Assembly (NCBI RefSeq): GCF_910592395.1
Contig: NC_088320.1
Location: forward strand, 2,790,001 to 2,854,000
DNA: 64,000 nucleotides
Source: Lineus longissimus
Taxonomy: Eukaryota; Nemertea; Pilidiophora; Heteronemertea; Lineidae
Direction of reading: 5' to 3'
Below are positions 52,722 through 64,000 of the stretch, one piece after another; the stretch's first letter is position 1; every line of letters begins with the position of its first letter. The notes below the pieces were generated by a model. The model did no database searches and was not told where the DNA came from. It saw only the letters and a program-made list of their open reading frames with translations. The translations under genes and the position numbers were made by a program.

Positions 52722-53163
52722 AGCCCGCAGCACACTAGCCGCCAACTTTGGCGACAAGAAGCGTTCAGCTGACGCCTCTCGACGCCGAAGTTGGCGGCCA
52801 TTGGATCCCGGTCAGAGCACACCTGCCCAGAATCGGCGTCCAGTAGCGTCTTTTCCGCCACTTTAGGCTGCCATTTTGAAATCATGTGACATCAAGACGC
52901 ATGACTGATTGGCCATAGCCTCGCCGCCGACGCCAATTCAGGCGGGAATCCGTAGCACACCTGGCTTCTTCTTGCGTTCAAACGCGGCGACATGCGTCAA
53001 AAATCAAACATGCTAGATATTTGGCGTTTAGTTCCGGCAAGTGGCGGCAAGTCGCGTTCGCCGACGCCGTTCGTAGCAGACAAGGGATTTTTCAGGCGTT
53101 CAGGACTCTTGCGGCAAAAAACGCTTGTGAACGCCGAAGTTGGCGCCTAGTGTGCTACGGGCT
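52722..53163. mobile_element. MITE-like DNA transposon with 32-bp terminal inverted repeats
   Basis: The ends 52722-52753 (agcccgcagcacactagccg...) and 53132-53163 match as inverted copies at 29 of 32 positions. Further copies of the cgtagcacac phrase lie inside (about 52951), and an inverted inner copy of the gccgccaactttggcg block is at about 52783-52799. The 442-base element has higher GC than its surroundings and no transposase frame. GGGC/GCCC ends recall PIF-Harbinger-type elements, but no clear three-base target duplication is visible, so the superfamily is open. Confidence 0.75.
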
Positions 53164-53959
53164 TTACGCCGTTCGGACGAGAAGTCGGGACAATCCTAGG
53201 TAAGGTGTGGGTTGGAGTTTGGTTGGCACTGCCGCACTGGCACCGATTTCTTTTAGAAAATGTTGAAAGAAAAAACACTCCCATGGGTGCTCTCTACCAT
53301 ATACATATACCACGTCTATACCACGTCTAATCTTAAATGCCATGCACATTACATCATATTCACCATATTTTATCATCTATTGATGTGATGGGCTGATTAG
53401 AGACGCTTTATGTAACGATAGCACGAAGATCCTATTTCAAACGTTGTGAGTATCATCCTAGACGCCTACGATGCTTGTCATTTTCCAATCAGATGTTTTC
53501 CATTCTTCCTTGTGAGACGCAGAGGCGGATGCGAAAAGAATGATAGTCTTCCGAAAATATTTCCCAAACGTCACGAAGGGACACTCCCTTGCAGTGGTTT
53601 TCACAGGGTTAGTAACCACTGGCAATGGCCTTCGGCACAGAAGAAATAACCTTTATTGCGATGCCCGGCCAACTCTTGTCATCCATAACCCTAATAGGCA
53701 TTGAAATGAAATGCTACCCGCTTCTCGGCCTGGCGATTACATTTTGAAATTTGATAATCCCCGTTGATTGGGTCCAAATTGATGCCACTTAGTCTAAATG
53801 CGGTCGCTAGGCAAGCGCCAATTGTTGCTAAGGTAACAAGAAACAAATCACAACGGACCAACGGAAGAAATCGGGAGAATGTAACTTGGTTGGTTTTCTT
53901 ATTCTTTGAGGTGGACGCGGTCTTTGAAAAGAATCGCCTTAACCATTCAGGGTCAGGGC

Positions 53960-54730
53960 TGCCCGGAGGTACCACTCGGAGGCTCCCCTTTATATGCTGC
54001 TGGATGCTGGTGGGACTGAGCTACCGATAGCGTACGAAAATGATGTCACCAGGTTGACCTCACGGACGAGGTCGTTGGAGAGAGTCACAATGACCTTGAG
54101 GGTCAAGCTCAGTCTATCATGAACACTAGTGGGGAGAGCATCATTTAATCGCTGTTTGTCGACATGCTCGCTTATAGACGTGTTGTTTGGAGAAAAAACG
54201 ACTTCTGTAATCAGCAGCAGTCTCCAGAGCCCTATTTGTCATGTCTGTACGCTTCTGGATGTTTGTTGGCAAGTGGGACTGAACTGCCGGTAGGCGTACG
54301 GAAATAATATCGACATGCCCACTCGGCTTCAGGGACGTAGCTTTTGCAGAAAATAACGCTTTCGACCGTTCAGGGACAGACTCTGCCATCAACACAGGTC
54401 GCCATAGTCTAATCCGTACGCAGTTGGATGCTGCACGACCGGAAAGCGGGACTGAGCTGTTGACCAGCCCACTTCAGGGATGTGGTTTTTGGAGATCAAA
54501 TACACTCTTAACCTTTCAGAGTCAGACCCAGTCATCAACTTTAGTCGCCAGGGTCCTATTTGTACGCTGTTGGATGCTGGTAATGACAAATGGGACTGAG
54601 CTGCCCGTAGGCGTACGAAACGATATCGACATGGTCACTTTGGGACATGGTTTTGGAGAACAAACCCACTTTCAACCATTCAGGGCCATGTTCTGCCAGT
54701 TGCACCACCAGTCATCAGAGCATCTTCAAC
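53960..54730 (+). repeat. Diverged tandem repeat of about 180 bp
   Basis: The order tgctggatgctggtgggact-like phrase, gagctgcccgtaggcgtacg, atatcgacatg, cacttcagggacgt, tggagaacaaac and caaccattcagggtc recurs at about 54000, 54255, 54424 and 54573. Some copies are partly deleted. Frames through it are not conserved between copies, so I read it as satellite-like. Confidence 0.75.
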
Positions 54731-54739
54731 GCTTTTTGT

Positions 54740-57375
54740 AACATCTGTCACGAAAGTAAGCCGCCAATTCAATTTCTAATCCGGATTGAAATTTGAGGAT
54801 TTTCTCCTCCTGTTTCCGTAATTTCTACGCCTTTCTCGCCGAATCTCTTCAGAATGATTAATCTTAACAGTGACATCTTTCACCACTCCAATCGAAGGCG
54901 TAGATCTCATCACGGATAAAATGCATTTGAATAAAAATATTGGCCAATGGCTGATGCCACGGCTGCGTTTGGAACGGGGTCGTGACTTCTATCTTGCAAG
55001 TCTTTTTCTGGTTCTTTATCAAAGTGACTTCCTCCTGAAAATATCGCACCACAAATCCTTTATCCCGCTCTAACATGGCCATATTCATCCTACAGGCCCC
55101 GTGGCCATCTTGTTGGCAAAATGTCACCAGCGAAAACAAGCCACAATGACGATCACCCAGCCATCTAACTCGATCATTACCAAACATCCTGTTAGTCTCA
55201 ACAAAGGGGTCGTCTCAAACATGATAATGTACGGTTCCAGGTACTTGATGTTTGGAGCATAGAGGTGTGGTATTCTACACAGGCCTTGGTCACATGATAC
55301 CAAAGATGTAATGGAAAATACGTTGAGTCTCGTTCTAATGATATCGGTCCTTTATGTCACAACCAAGGACAACAAGGGAAATGTTTACTTTGAGTCATTT
55401 CAGATTAAGAATTGATATAGCTCGCTCTAGATCCTTGGTTGTCTAACCGAGACCGGTCAAGTAGACGCCAAATAACGTCCAAGACCCGGGGCTGGTGCGT
55501 CGAACTTTGGTATGCATTTTTGGTCAGATTGTAAGCTTGGATGAGGCCCGGGGATGAGGTCTACTTGCCGATAAGAACATTGGACTGCAGAAGTTCGTGC
55601 GTGTCGACCCAATGGCTACCCTTCAGGCAATATGAACACGTACATGCATATTGAGAAGTATAAAATGTCGTCTAGTTTCAAGAGGCCCCCTTTCAGCAAT
55701 CTTTGCACAGTAGCTTTCTTTGACCAAACCGTAAATTTAGATCTCCACGAGTAGCCCAGGGCCACTGTACTAACGTGGCTGATATGCCACAGCGCGATCC
55801 TTATGTGGCCGAAATTAGATTTTCTTCCCGCATGCATAGAAATTAAGCGCTGATGACGCACTGATACGCCACGGTTGGACATCAAACGGCGGCTGGAGGC
55901 TCACGGTCGGGGAATCGTGGCCGCGGTCAGGGAGCCACCGGTTCGTACGAAAGGCAGACGACTTTATCTTGACCCCCACCAGGGGCGTTATTACTGAAGA
56001 TTTGGTAGTGAAAACGCATGTAAGTGATACATGTAAACGCAAAGTACTTTGAAGTAAAAGAAGTGGAAATGAAACGCATTGCTAAGGAAACAAAACAAAA
56101 AGTTTAATTAGGTCATATACATCAGTGCTTTTATTCGAGACCAGGAAATGATTTCATACCATTATATATTTCATTACAAATAATTTCTACTAAAACATTG
56201 GGTCATTTTCCTAATTAAATGCAATGTAAACATTTACACCAGAGTACAAAACATTGTAAGAACATCTTTGCGAAAATCTCGCAATGTAATAAAGGAAAGA
56301 AATGTCATGAAATGATAAATGAACGCATTCTCTTACAAAATGTCGTGGAGCAGTACAGTATATAGACAATTTAGTGGTGTAGGTCTTTTATACCCTCAAT
56401 AACTCAATTTCGCGACACGGTGCACCGTTACGTCAACCCAGTAGTGCAATACACCATCACGCAGAACTTATCATGAATATTTGGTAATGCAAAATGATAT
56501 TCGATACAATACGGCTAGTATCATCTGTCGTGCTTATACCTGGTTGACAAACATATTCGTTGACATGTTATTTCAACCCTTCCCCAGCATCATATCCATG
56601 ATGCTACCGTAATTTTAATCGTGTGATAGTGTTGAAGAAATGAGAACACACTGTATTGTATTGCAGCTCAACATTGTCGGAGTATCATGGAAAACCAACA
56701 TCGCATTGAGAATTCCCATTTAAAAATCAGACCTTATCTTTTTCCTCCTCTCGATCATCTCCTATTCCCACCACACATTGGTTACTTAACTACAAGCATA
56801 ACAAAGGTTTGTTTACTGAAAAATTGCAGACATGTAGGGCCCTGGATGGATGATGAACAATGTTGAACAGGCATGACAGGGCCGTAACCATGCCCGTATG
56901 TTTTATCGGTGTCTAGGGTTGACTCGTAACCACTCCAAAGAAGCACCGTATCATCTTACTGTTAATCCGAACCGATCCTAAAGCTTCTTCGCTTTTTGGA
57001 AATTTTTTAGAGGAAAATATTCACCGCAGAAGTGTGCGAGTCTTTGTAGTGTACTGTATTGTGCATTTGTTTTTTCTACCGGCAAGATCGAATATTTGAA
57101 GCGACAGCTGTTCGTCGTCTCTTGGTGCAGGTTTCGTCCAATCAGACGCACAGATCCTGTTTATGCGAAGTAGTGATAAAAAACCAGCCAACCACAGAAA
57201 GATACTGCATTTGTTGTTTTCTTAAGAGTAAAAAATGACTTGAAGTGCATAATGCTAACCAACTGGGCCACTGGCTGCCAAAATATGATTTTGTCTAAAA
57301 ACTTTGTTTTTCCTGTCTTCTGCAACATGTTTTGCCTTTTGATATTGTAAAATATATCCTTTTCCCCCATCCCCC
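54740..57375. other. No supported gene
   Basis: A 107-codon minus-strand frame (54864-55187) has protein-like composition but no recognised family, and its splice context is unclear. The rest is AT-rich intergenic or intronic sequence. Confidence 0.35.
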
Positions 57376-57377
57376 AG

Positions 57378-57489
57378 TATCAAGCGACATCACACACGGA
57401 CAACACGATAAACACACTCACTCAGACATCACGGTATCAACATTCATCAAAGCAAATTCAATTGTCGGACGGGACATCACACCAACCAC
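57378..57489 (+). CDS. Candidate internal exon, phase-compatible with the 36721 exon
   Basis: A strong pyrimidine tract and acceptor (ccttttcccccatcccccag) precede a 112-base segment closed by a donor (AACCAC then gtaaag). Entered with two bases, it reads SSDITHGQHDKHTHSDITVS and then TFIKANSIVGRDITPT. The frame fits the phase-1 exit of the exon at 36721-37021. The triple DIT motif may reflect a nucleotide repeat (gacatcac). No family is recognised. Confidence 0.25.
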
Positions 57490-57529
57490 GTAAAGACACA
57501 CTCCGTTTACATCATCCCAGGCGAATAGG

Positions 57530-57665
57530 CGCTATTCAAAATGCATGCGGAATGGACATGATAAATCAGTGGGGGCGAGGTGTAACGCAATCAACCTCCC
57601 TCTAGGTAAGCTAGCTCCATTCAATATGCATGTGGAATGTGCACGATTAAATCACTATGATAAGG
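57530..57665 (+). repeat. Short tandem duplication of about 80 bp
   Basis: gctattcaaaatgcatgcgg, aatgg and acatgataaatcagtg are repeated as ctccattcaatatgcatgtg, gaatg and gcacgattaaatcac. Two copies only. Confidence 0.6.
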
Positions 57666-58004
57666 TTTAAGAGAATCAGACACACAAGCTATCGACAAGG
57701 GAATACGATTGTCGAGGTGGCGATATGAAAATCCTAAAATGGAACCATCTATCAGAATGCTTGCAAGTTACCAGAAGGAAACTTCCTATAAAAGTCTCAA
57801 GACATTCCTCGGAATGCCCCATCTTCAGGACCGTGATTACTTCGGACGAATTATCAAATTTAGGGAGCTCTTTAGGTGGAATACGAACGGAAGCAGACAT
57901 AAACCCAATGATGGCCATCATGGACCATGGCATTCTGGCACCAAGCTTAGAGATTTGTCCGGGTTAACAATGGTTAACAATATGAATACATGTACGCATA
58001 TGTA

Positions 58005-59020
58005 AGCCGGATACATCCGAATGAACATTAATCTTCATTTTTTGTTCATCAAGCTTTTACAGACTCATGAGACTATAGTATAATACGTGGCCATTTTTTA
58101 TCATGAAAATCCGCACGATTTTTTTTCTGTCGTCGTTGTTTCCGAAACCTAGATAAAACCGGCTTAGCCGCCGTTACACACGGAGCAACAAAGTACATGC
58201 CGGAGACGACATTTCCTGTTTTGGGATGTGCCATTGTCGTGAGGCTTACAGCTCAATGGTTAGTCTTCTGGCAGTCACTGCTCACTGTCAACAGCGGTTT
58301 TTAACTGCCACTAGCGTCCTACTTTTTAATAGGGTTAGCACAAGGAAATAGCGAATTACGTCCGATTACCGATAGTGACAGGGATGGCTGAGGAAGAGTG
58401 TAAAAATATAGAATTCAATGAAGCTGATTTTAATGAAGCCGTTATTATAACTTTTTTCAAAATTTGGATGTGACAATATATTTATTGACGGTCTTTCGGT
58501 CTTGACGAGACAACTTTAATGGGATTAACTGAGAGATACTTAACGTAACCATAAGGGATAACGTGCACTTTGTGCTTTTGAACAGCATGTCTCGAACTCT
58601 TCCTCACTTTTACTCACCAATTACACAGTTAGAACAATGAGGTCGAAGTAATTTTCACCCCAAGGAGGCAACAATATTAAAGTTGTATGAGCATTCCCCG
58701 GTCTACATTATCTTCAGTTTATATCATCAATGCAACCACACCGTTATGCATATTTATCAGTGTTGTGAAGTATAGGCAGCTCAGGGAAAACGTCTTAAGT
58801 ATCAACATCTCGGGCCATTGATAGATGGCTCGTCGGGTTTTGCTTTAAATCAGCCTGCTCTCCGGTCGAGATGATAACGAAAATATGATCGATGACATGT
58901 TGTTGCAATACATCAAATTGCTATGAGTAATTTTTTAGTCGCTGCAAACGAAAGCGTTGTAATAAACTGGGTACATCAGCAGCTTACTACCCCTTAATTG
59001 ACCATTACTTATACTTTCTC
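58005..59020. other. Non-coding
   Basis: No gene or repeat is recognised. Confidence 0.35.
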
Positions 59021-59031
59021 TTTACTTCCAG

Positions 59032-59098
59032 GCAGCCAACTCTCGCCAAATCACACACCAAACGAGACAAGATAGCGCAAATCCGACATTACGATCAG
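59032..59098 (+). CDS. Candidate internal exon following 57378-57489
   Basis: A strong acceptor (tactttctctttacttccag) and a donor (GATCAG then gtgcaa) bound 67 bases. Entered with one base, which fits the two-base exit of the 57378 exon, it reads QPTLAKSHTKRDKIAQIRHY then DQ and leaves in phase 0. An alternative frame is open from here to 59328. The exon is inferred from splice signals and phase only. Confidence 0.25.
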
Positions 59099-59099
59099 G

Positions 59100-60115
59100 T
59101 GCAATTTGCATGTCAGACGACATCACAATCAGATATATCCACAATCAAGCAACAAACAGATCACACTGGAAACCCCCTGGGGCCATTCGCGCACGGGAAG
59201 TAAAAGCCAATAGCAATAATGGACGAAATCGCCTCCGATATCGCAAGGCGACCGCCATCTTGATAAGAGATGTGAAACCGTCAAAATATCAATATCGATA
59301 TCATTTCAATAATCTCAATCTTATTTGAAGTTATACTCCTACCGTCATAGAATTAAAGAGTTGGGGCTAATGCCTCTTTTTCCGCATGGCATCGAAATCT
59401 TATTACACATGCAGAGAAGATGGCCTAGTACCGGTAGGCTGAAAGCCGTCATGTTTTCCGATTTTTCAACTTTATCCCAAATAAGGTATTACGCGATACC
59501 CAACTTCATCCACTGTTCATAATCCGCCATCACGTTTTTTTTGGGCGGATGCCATAATCCGTCATCATGTTTACTTTGGTGCGGATGTCGTAGGTAATGC
59601 AGCGACCACTAGCGGAAGGAAGCATGTTGTTTAAAGACGAGATAAATAAAACCATGTTGCGTACGACATTCTTTAAGCATTCACATCACAGTGTTCACTC
59701 CCGACTGACGCATGCTACACACTACAAAACACTGACTTTCAGAATAAAAAAATGTCACAATAGGATGAGAAGAACGTTAATACAAAAAAGAAAGAATATC
59801 CGATCACAAAATGACCACGTTGTATCCGGCATGCAATTCATCTCTTATTTCCGGTCTGAATATACGCCATTTTAAAATAGCCCGTCCAGCAATGGGCTGA
59901 CATTTCACAAACACCGCCCAAATGTTTTTTTCTCATATTTTTGCCAGCGAAAGTTCCACGTAATCATTGAGGCAGTGTTGTACTGAGACAGCGATGGAAG
60001 AAGATGATTGGATATTTTGTGATCGAAAAAATTATGAAGAATATACGAGTAGGAAGAAGGGAAGAAAAGAGGGAAATCAGTCACCCACGTACAGTGTTAT
60101 CAACGCACTCTATAC
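59100..60115. other. No supported gene
   Basis: A short duplication (ataatccgccatcacgtttt and ataatccgtcatcatgttta, each followed by a gcggatg phrase) lies at about 59520-59592. Open frames here are AT- or repeat-driven. Confidence 0.35.
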
Positions 60116-60120
60116 TACAT

Positions 60121-60490
60121 GCATTTTTGACATTTTGAACATTTGACGAAAAGGTTTTACTGAGATGTCTGTACCACCTCGAGAATATATTTTTAAGGTT
60201 CGTGGCAACAGAATATTCCTTTGGTTGTTAAACGGTTAAAAAACACACATAATCCTGTATTTTATAAACTCGTCGATAACTTTCTTGAATTTAATGAATA
60301 CCTTTTTAAAATTTGGACATTTGACAAAAAGGTGTTACTTAGCTATGTGTGCAGCCTGGAGAATACATGTACTTCTTATGTTTCGTGGCAACATATTATT
60401 CCTTTGGTTGTTAACGGTAAAAAGCGTTACATACTCTTTCATTTAACTCGACCATAAAGTTCTTGAATTTAATGATTGTATTTTCAAATG
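60121..60490 (+). repeat. Tandem duplication of about 180 bp
   Basis: The first copy (from about 60125) and second copy (from about 60305) share, in order, ggacatttgacaaaaaggtg or its variant, a tgtgcagcctggagaataca-like block, ttcgtggcaaca, tattcctttggttgtta and a ttcttgaatttaatga end. The overlapping 78-codon frame (60221-60457) spans both copies and is not taken as a gene. Confidence 0.75.
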
Positions 60491-60494
60491 TAAT

Positions 60495-63400
60495 AATAAT
60501 TGTAGATTTTGAAGTACACTTGGAATAGATACTCGAAGCATACGAAAGTATGCTGCCGCATCTATCCTGCAGGTGTTAAAACTGGATTATTTGATGCAGA
60601 ATAAAATAAATTCTATGAAAGAAAATACACGAAACGTGAATGACTCGTATTACTAGCAAGCCCCAGGGATTAAAATGGCGTATTCTGTGTTCAAAGCTCA
60701 AGTTGTTTGCAGAAAAATGAAACTTTGAAAAAGCGCGAGAATCTTAAGAATCGGGTTACAAAATCTGCTGCCAGGTTCTCAAATAATTGCTGGCTTTGAC
60801 GTTTGCGATCTTACGGGGTTATTTTCCATTCATTGCAGTCGCAGAGGATATTTTTAATGTATTATTGGTGCGAAATTGGGATATCATTGGAACATATCCG
60901 TTTAAACATGGCCGCGGTAAAAACTAGCATCTTTCCCGATCCACGCTGGAAATACTGCTATATACCCATGTGAGAATGATTATAAAACACCCGTAGATGC
61001 ATTCCAAGAAACTTAGCAGTAAAACCTTCTTTTTGACACATGCTTGCATTCCCATGGCAGTCGTCTGCCAGAGAATAGTGCGAATGGTTAATAGAAATAT
61101 TCATGAAATATCGATTTACCACGGCGCCAGTTTGCTTTTTCGGTGAATATTGTACGATAATTATGCGTTTTATAGCAATTTTGAGACATCATGTATTGCA
61201 AACTTCACCAGGTTTTTCGCTTCACTGACTAACTAATCATGCACTTGTACACTTCCGAGTTGCTTATTTTTTATACCGACTCTCTGTTTAAAGGTTAAAA
61301 TCTCAATTCTGTAGCCCAGCCGCAATGTATGTACAGTCATGATCATTAATACTTTTTCCTACATTCTATTCACCAGGAAGTACTTATTTCTTTTAATAAG
61401 TTAAAAAGTACTGCCGTTCTATCAAACAGAAAAATGGCAACCCCAAAAATATTCGACAAACTGTTCAATAACAGTAATGAAATACCTTACTAACGATCAT
61501 ATCCGTATAATCATATAGAATAAGTTCACAACAATGGTATGAAATCATTTCCCAGTCACATAAACTCTGCATATAACTTATAGTATTGTCATATCTGCTC
61601 GAGGCCAACACAATTTAAAAGATAGCTGCACAAGTCTTGAAGCGAAAAGAGATATTTAGACTCTGTTATCCGAACCAGCCAACAAAATCATGATCAGAGA
61701 GAGGTATCAATGTCAACCATAAAGGTATAGTTATAAATATATCACTCTCAATTCCTTCGTAATACCTCGTGAGAGGAATTCGCAGCTTTGAACTTCAAAT
61801 AAGGTACATGTAACGCCGAGTCACCTCTCTCTTCAAGGGAATTCTCGTAATATTGACCAATCCAGTTTGAAAGGTATACTCTTCAGAGTTAAACCTGTAA
61901 CAGCTCGCTGCTACTGCAACATTTTGCAAATAAAATTTCCACTACGGCGCCGCGAAACAGGCAAATACCACTTTCCTTTCTAGAACGCGTGCTGGCATCT
62001 ATGAAAATCACACTGGCACCTGGCAGATTCGACAGAATTTCTCGACTTTAGTATAAACATCACCATGCTGAAATAACTTCAACATGCATAACCTGTTACT
62101 TTGTAATACAACTGCAGTTATTAACAAATATGTAAAATAATGAGATATATTTATGTATACATTATGTATATTATATATTCCAATGATATATTTTGTTCTA
62201 ATTACAATAGGTGACCTTACAACTTCTGAGTCTTGACAATCATGGTGATAAAAGAGAACTAATTTGATTGCACTAAAATGATATTTCTGACTCATCGTTT
62301 TTTGTTCTCTTACATTCCGCCTTCGGCCGCTTAACTCATCCGGGAGACAAAAGTTGGCGTGAACACGAATCACTGCTGCTCGCTTTCATGCCCCTCTTTT
62401 ACAACATGTCATGTTCAGAGCACGGGAGCTAATACATGTACCCTCCTGTTTAGAGTGATTAAAAAATTTCGTCGAACTTTTGTCTGCAAACTACACTGTA
62501 AATTTAGAATGAATGAAGGAGATTTTGCCATTCAGAAACTTCTTAATAAGTAGATCAGTTGACGGTGACGACATTTTTAAAAATAATCGTCTTGTGACGC
62601 CGCGGAGGGTTATTCATTCTGATAAAAGTTGCCAAAACTGAGTTAGAAGCAAATTTTTGACTTATTTATTCAGAAGTTATCAGGAGCAGTAAGGTCCACT
62701 TCACGCATTATATAAAACGATCTACTTGGCAGGGACTACACCACTACTTGGACTAGCCACACAGTTTTGCAATCGCTACGTAGAAATCACGTGACATTGT
62801 GCAAAAATTGCGGACGTTTAAACTCAAGCGACTATTAGAGACGTTTAGATGTGCACCGAGTGTTCAAGTTGTCGCCGTGTACAAATAAGACGTGCTACAT
62901 GTATGTTTGCAAGTGGGTAATAATTTAGTTAGTTTCTTCAGTTATACGGAAGCCCTCATAGCTTTCAATGTTCTCATGTTAGCAGTTGTCGTTTGAGAAA
63001 CGTCTTGCAGGCTTGGATTTGGGTATCGATTTCGTTTACTGGTGCGCTTCAAAACCTCTCTATTGTTAAGACTTAACCACTTGTGAAACACGTAATATAT
63101 CTCTATAAGTATTTTCACTAAATGCATAACTTATCTTGGTATGAAATTTGCATCTATGGATATTTGTAGTCAAATTTGGAAGTAACCCGGTGAGGAATGA
63201 GTGACCGCTCGTAGGATTTTGGCAAGCTAAACTGAGAAATTCGTAGTACTGTATGTAGTCCCCAAAAGTTAGTTTGTGATTGTTGTTTATACAGTATCAC
63301 TAAATTGGTGTTAACTTTAAACTTGGCCTTCTTCAGCGAATTTCACTAGAACTTTCGCCGAATTTGTGACTTACTTGGTTGAACAGCCGGATCCTGGTAA

Positions 63401-63670
63401 TAAATGACAATGCCTCCCGACGACTGTATGATTGTTGCAGTGAAAATAGTTCCACATTTCACCTTTTATCAAAAAATATTCTAAAGTACCTTGATGAAAT
63501 TGCCGCATTTTACTCTTCTAAGGAAGTCTATTCAACATGTATAGGAAGCAAGAACGTGCATCTTCACGTGCTGCCACCTTTGTGCCCAAATTGACATTCC
63601 GATCCAGAGCACCTCAGTGACGTCATTAGGTGGTCCGCATCAATTGAGTGGATGATTTTCCTTTGAATTG
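60495..63670. other. No supported gene
   Basis: AT-rich sequence with no exon, repeat array or RNA gene that I can support on either strand. Confidence 0.35.
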
Positions 63671-63679
63671 ACAGAGAAC

Positions 63680-63820
63680 ACTGTATATAAAAACGTCTAA
63701 CATGATGAGTTATTCTTCTAGCTGAAATGGCATCTTACAGTCTTCGTTTCGCCATCGATTCACGTTTTGTACAAACCTCACGCAACTTCCGGTTTTCGTA
63801 TGAAAGACAGTTAAACTAGC
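63680..63820 (+). promoter_or_regulatory. Possible TATA promoter with short leader ORF
   Basis: tgtatataaaaacg (about 63681-63694) is a good TATA box. About 40 bases downstream an ATG in fair context (gaaATGG, about 63727) opens a 30-codon frame, MASYSLRFAIDSRFVQTSRN and onward, ending in TAG. A donor-like gtacaa lies inside it. This may be the start of a gene running off the window, or chance. Confidence 0.25.
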
Positions 63821-64000
63821 AGCTAGCTCCTACTTGGACCATGGTATTCCTCTAGATGCCACGTGAGCACATAGTTTGGAAAGTGACACATAATATTCTT
63901 GGTGCGGTTTAAAAAGCAGTGACCTTCACGTACATGCACACTTACATACACTCACAGGGCACAAGTGACAAGCACAGGGCCCGGAAAGCCATAGTTTGCC

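Noticed and set aside
57676-58005. Overlapping ORFs on both strands of 80-98 codons
   Set aside because: Open frames on both strands at once with no recognisable motif; most likely chance.

Overview
This window looks like nuclear DNA of a marine invertebrate animal. Genes are sparse and broken by GT-AG introns, and intergenic DNA is AT-rich. Short palindromes such as tacatgtac and taggccta recur. Many minisatellites, foldback elements and decayed non-LTR retrotransposon pieces are present. There are no operons, ribosome-binding sites or CRISPR arrays. The phylum cannot be fixed from the sequence; a lophotrochozoan or an invertebrate deuterostome would both fit.

Two genes are well supported, both on the minus strand. 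(1) A complete seven-coding-exon uridine phosphorylase (UPP1/UPP2 family, 295 aa predicted), from the ATG at 14641 to the stop at 8989. All splice phases agree and the family substrate-binding residues are present. (2) A TALE-class homeobox gene ending at 20067. It has a MEIS/PKNOX-like D-K-x5-HPLFPLL motif and a C-terminal TALE homeodomain, preceded by about 1,500 residues of Gln/Ser/Asn/Pro-rich sequence. Almost all of that region lies in one 4,972-base exon (21284-26255). Upstream exons (27254-27308 and perhaps 29608-29690) keep the phase and would give a protein of about 1,856 aa. I regard this as the most unusual object here.

Weaker gene evidence on the plus strand: a small type II membrane-protein gene starting at 36721 (first exon to 37021, possible last exon 47324-47451, possible alternative downstream exons at 57378 and 59032); a possible 3' coding exon at 17660-17799; and a possible signal-peptide exon at 49181-49246.

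Layout. 1-7.2 kb: a cluster of unrelated minisatellites (68-bp, about 135-bp, 56-bp palindromic and 137-bp units). A duplicated AT-rich leader precedes both 68-bp arrays, and a retrotransposon endonuclease fragment abuts the first array. 7.2-8.9 kb: non-coding, with a perfect 33-bp inverted repeat. 8.99-15.5 kb: uridine phosphorylase and its probable leader exon, with a 223-bp foldback element in intron 1. 15.5-18 kb: possible divergent transcript region and a foldback element made of 7-bp units flanked by 10-bp direct repeats. 20.1-29.7 kb: the TALE gene. 30-36.3 kb: non-coding, with a tRNA-like pseudogene and degenerate CCTAGGAC repeats. 36.3-64 kb: the membrane-protein gene, long apparent introns or intergenic DNA, several tandem arrays, a reverse-transcriptase fragment and two further inverted-repeat elements.

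Everything is from reading the sequence. No alignment or database search was run, and family assignments rest on motifs recognised by eye.
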